A DNA stretch of 64,000 bases from Blautia schinkii. GTDB taxonomy: Bacteria; Bacillota; Clostridia; Lachnospirales; Lachnospiraceae. Under the pieces are notes generated by a model. That model worked only from the letters and a program-made list of their open reading frames with translations. It was not told the origin of the DNA and ran no database searches. A program made the position numbers and the translations under genes. Below, piece by piece: positions 62,068 through 64,000 of this stretch. The stretch covers positions 62,001 through 126,000 of the forward strand of contig NZ_JAAWUO010000005.1 in the NCBI RefSeq assembly GCF_013304825.1. Direction: 5' to 3'. The stretch's first letter is position 1, and each line of letters opens with the position of its first letter.

Positions 62068-63408
62068 ATGACAATAAATATACCACAAAAGGCAGCACAG
62101 ATCCTGCGTACGTTGAATGCTGCCGGCTATGAGGCCTACGTTGTCGGTGGCTGCGTCCGGGATTCCATGCTGAGCAGAGTGCCGGGAGACTGGGACATCA
62201 CAACCTCCGCACTTCCGGAGCAGGTGAAGGAACTTTTTCACAGAACCGTGGACACAGGGATCCAGCATGGAACCGTAACAGTGATGATGGATAAAGAAGG
62301 CTTCGAGGTGACAACCTACCGTGTGGACGGAGAATATCATGATGGCCGCCATCCGGATGCAGTGACATTTACCAGAAGCCTTGAGGAAGATCTTAAGAGA
62401 AGAGATTTTACCATCAACGCAATGGCTTATCATCCGGAACATGGACTGGTGGATCTGTTTGGCGGAATGGAAGATATTGATCAGAAGATCATCCGCTGTG
62501 TGGGAAATCCGGTGGAGCGTTTTACAGAAGATGCCCTTCGGATGCTCCGCGCAGTACGCTTTTCTGCACAGCTTGGTTTTACAGTGGAGGAGAATACGAA
62601 GGCGGCACTGGCGCGAATGGCAGGAAACCTGGAGCATGTCAGCGCAGAACGTATCCAGACAGAGCTTGTGAAGCTGCTGGTATCCGATCATCCGGACTAT
62701 CTTCGCACAGCATGGGAGACAGGCCTGACCCGGGAATTTCTTCCGGAATTTGATGCCTGTATGGAGACAAAGCAGAACACTCCGCATCATTGCTATACAG
62801 TGGGTGAGCACATTCTGAAAAGCCTTACAGAGATTGAAAATGACCGGCTTCTCCGTATCACCATGCTTCTTCACGACATTGCGAAACCTGTTGTGAAAAA
62901 GACTGATGAGAACGGTAGAGACCACTTCAAGACTCATGGACCGGCAGGCGAGAAGCTGGCAGGAAAGATCCTGCGCCGACTGAAATTTGACAATGCAACA
63001 ATTCGAAACACCTGTCGCCTGATCCGGTACCATGATCTTCGCCCGACTCCGTCAGCTGAGGATGTGAGAAGATCCGTGAACCTTATTGGAGAGGAGCTTT
63101 TTCCACTGTATCTGAAAGTACAGAGGGCAGATCTTTTATCACAGAGTATGTATAAAAGAGAGGAAAAGCTGGCACGTCTGAACGGCGTGACAGAAACTTA
63201 TCAGGAGATCCTTAAAAGAGGCGAGTGTACATCTCTGAAGACCCTGGCAGTCACCGGAAAAGATTTGATAAATGCCGGACACCCGGCAGGACCGGAACTG
63301 GGAGATCTTCTGGAAAAGCTTCTTGACAGTGTATTGGAAGATCCTTCCCTTAATACAAAAGAAAAACTTCTTGAAGCAGCAGAAAAAGATAGCATAAAAA
63401 CCGAATAG
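62068..63408 (+). CDS. cca: CCA-adding tRNA nucleotidyltransferase
   Basis: A 446-residue class II CCA-adding enzyme. The nucleotidyltransferase site is VVGGCVRDSMLSRVPGDWDIT with the metal Asp pair in DWD; RRDFTINAMAYH and RFTEDALRMLRAVRFSAQLGF give the nucleotide-reading and tRNA-binding blocks. An HD domain follows (MLLHDIAKP). Because tRNA-Thr here lacks an encoded CCA, such an enzyme is needed. ATG 62068 lies 4 bp after the proS stop with no good ribosome site, so translational coupling is likely. Confidence 0.95.
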   Translation: MTINIPQKAAQILRTLNAAGYEAYVVGGCVRDSMLSRVPGDWDITTSALPEQVKELFHRTVDTGIQHGTVTVMMDKEGFEVTTYRVDGEYHDGRHPDAVTFTRSLEEDLKRRDFTINAMAYHPEHGLVDLFGGMEDIDQKIIRCVGNPVERFTEDALRMLRAVRFSAQLGFTVEENTKAALARMAGNLEHVSAERIQTELVKLLVSDHPDYLRTAWETGLTREFLPEFDACMETKQNTPHHCYTVGEHILKSLTEIENDRLLRITMLLHDIAKPVVKKTDENGRDHFKTHGPAGEKLAGKILRRLKFDNATIRNTCRLIRYHDLRPTPSAEDVRRSVNLIGEELFPLYLKVQRADLLSQSMYKREEKLARLNGVTETYQEILKRGECTSLKTLAVTGKDLINAGHPAGPELGDLLEKLLDSVLEDPSLNTKEKLLEAAEKDSIKTE

Positions 63409-63415
63409 AATAACA

Positions 63416-63465
63416 AATTTCCCCCCTGCATAAGATAGAACGTAAAATAAGGCAGGGGGGAAATT
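63416..63465. terminator. Hairpin after cca covering the CotS-family ribosome site
   Basis: AATTTCCCCCCTGC (63416-63429) pairs over 14 bp with its complement at 63452-63465. The GGGGGG ribosome site (63455-63460) of the next gene is in the 3' arm. The loop holds CATAAGATA, similar to a mother-cell -10 element. Confidence 0.75.
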
Positions 63466-63467
63466 GT

Positions 63468-64000
63468 TTGTACGATTATGGTCTGAGCGTACTGGAGCAG
63501 TATGGGCTTACTGCTTCAATCTCCGGCAGGGTAAGAGGTGCGCTTTTGTGCAGGACAGAAAAAGGCCCTGTGATCCTGCGGGAATTCCACGGATCAGAAA
63601 AAAAGCTTGCCGTGCAGCAGATGCTTCTTATGAAACTTCAGAATGAGGGCTGCCATGTTGATACATTTCTGGAAAATCAAGAAGGCGCGCTGGTAAGCAG
63701 GGACAAAGATTCCATACCCTATACTGCACAGATCTGGTTTGACGGACGGGAATGTGACACAAAATCAGAAGCTGATATCCTGAAAAGTGTGCGCATACTG
63801 GCAGAGATCCACAGAAAAATGCAGCTCCCGCTGGAGAAGGATTATACAGGACGAGACTTGAAAGATGAATACATCCGCCACAACCAGGAACTCCGTAAGA
63901 TACGCAGCTTTATCCGAAAGAAAGGGGCATCCAATCCTTTCGAAAAAGATTACCTCCGGAGTGTGGAATGGTTTCTGGAAAAAGGCGAAGAGGCAGTTTC
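63468..64000 (+). CDS. CotS-family spore coat kinase-like protein, 5' part
   Basis: The gene runs off the window; 177 residues are visible from a TTG start at 63468, spaced 7 nt after GGGGGG. The frame begins YDYGLSVLEQYGLTAS and continues with ISGRVRGALL, VILREFHGSEKKL and RILAEIHRKMQLPL, which match the N-lobe of the CotS/YutH aminoglycoside-phosphotransferase-like spore coat family. A second frame over the first 180 bp, starting at 63464, is a shadow. The first 50 bases lie behind a strong hairpin. It is placed after cca with no shared function. Confidence 0.75.
   Translation, partial: MYDYGLSVLEQYGLTASISGRVRGALLCRTEKGPVILREFHGSEKKLAVQQMLLMKLQNEGCHVDTFLENQEGALVSRDKDSIPYTAQIWFDGRECDTKSEADILKSVRILAEIHRKMQLPLEKDYTGRDLKDEYIRHNQELRKIRSFIRKKGASNPFEKDYLRSVEWFLEKGEEAV

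Noticed and set aside
63464-63646. A 60-codon frame at the right end
   Set aside because: A different frame over the same bases stays open to the window edge and matches a CotS-family protein; this one stops early.

Overview
The window looks like a chromosomal segment from a spore-forming anaerobic member of the Clostridia, most likely Lachnospiraceae (Blautia/Ruminococcus-like). The evidence is moderate G+C, strong AGGAGG ribosome sites, a PPi-type phosphofructokinase, MecA, CotJABC, CwlD and CotS sporulation genes, a giant 2-hydroxyacyl-CoA-dehydratase-activase-like protein, a eukaryote-like ProRS under a T-box, and clostridial 2[4Fe-4S] ferredoxin. I see no prophage, insertion sequence, CRISPR array or integrated plasmid. 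The region is mostly core chromosome with a few lineage-specific clusters.

Layout. 0-9 kb: tail of a subtilisin-like protease, a stand-alone class II aldolase, PPi-PFK, a Crh-like HPr lacking the catalytic His, an SdpR/SdpI-type autorepressor-immunity pair with two matched palindromic operators, a three-gene VWA/MoxR cluster, and purC. 9-17 kb: class B sortase, sirtuin, DUF951, then the replication/translation block rpsF-ssb-rpsR and gdpP-rplI-dnaB. 16.7-22 kb: a MerR-like regulator, ferredoxin (only 56 aa), a DUF1858 protein, mecA, a candidate structured RNA with its own promoter, a GH18 cell-wall protein and cwlD. 22-27 kb: two large membrane proteins that appear to be paralogues of DUF2298 type, flanking a GT2 glycosyltransferase. 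27-30 kb: HD protein, threonylcarbamoyl-AMP synthase, rpiB, dCMP deaminase. 30-38 kb: a two-component system, a radical SAM enzyme, and trkA-trkH.

38-49 kb: cotJABC, the 1413-residue activase, tgt, yajC, and an SPFH/zinc-ribbon/TPM trio resembling B. subtilis ydjI-ydjG-ydjH. 49-56 kb: leuB-ilvD-ilvB-serC-serA, an amino-acid biosynthesis operon lacking ilvN. 56-64 kb: a fructokinase, a GlgB-like protein whose catalytic residues are largely replaced and which carries a lysine-rich tail, tRNA-Thr(CGT), a proline-specific T-box with proS, cca, and the start of a CotS-family gene.

The best candidates for something undescribed are: the GlgB-like pseudoenzyme with a histone-H1-like tail; the paralogous DUF2298-type pair around a GT2 enzyme; the structured RNA at about 18957-19127; and two sporulation genes (cwlD and the CotS gene) whose ribosome sites sit in the 3' arm of the hairpin that ends the gene before them. 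All functional statements come from reading translated sequence and motifs. No database search was run.
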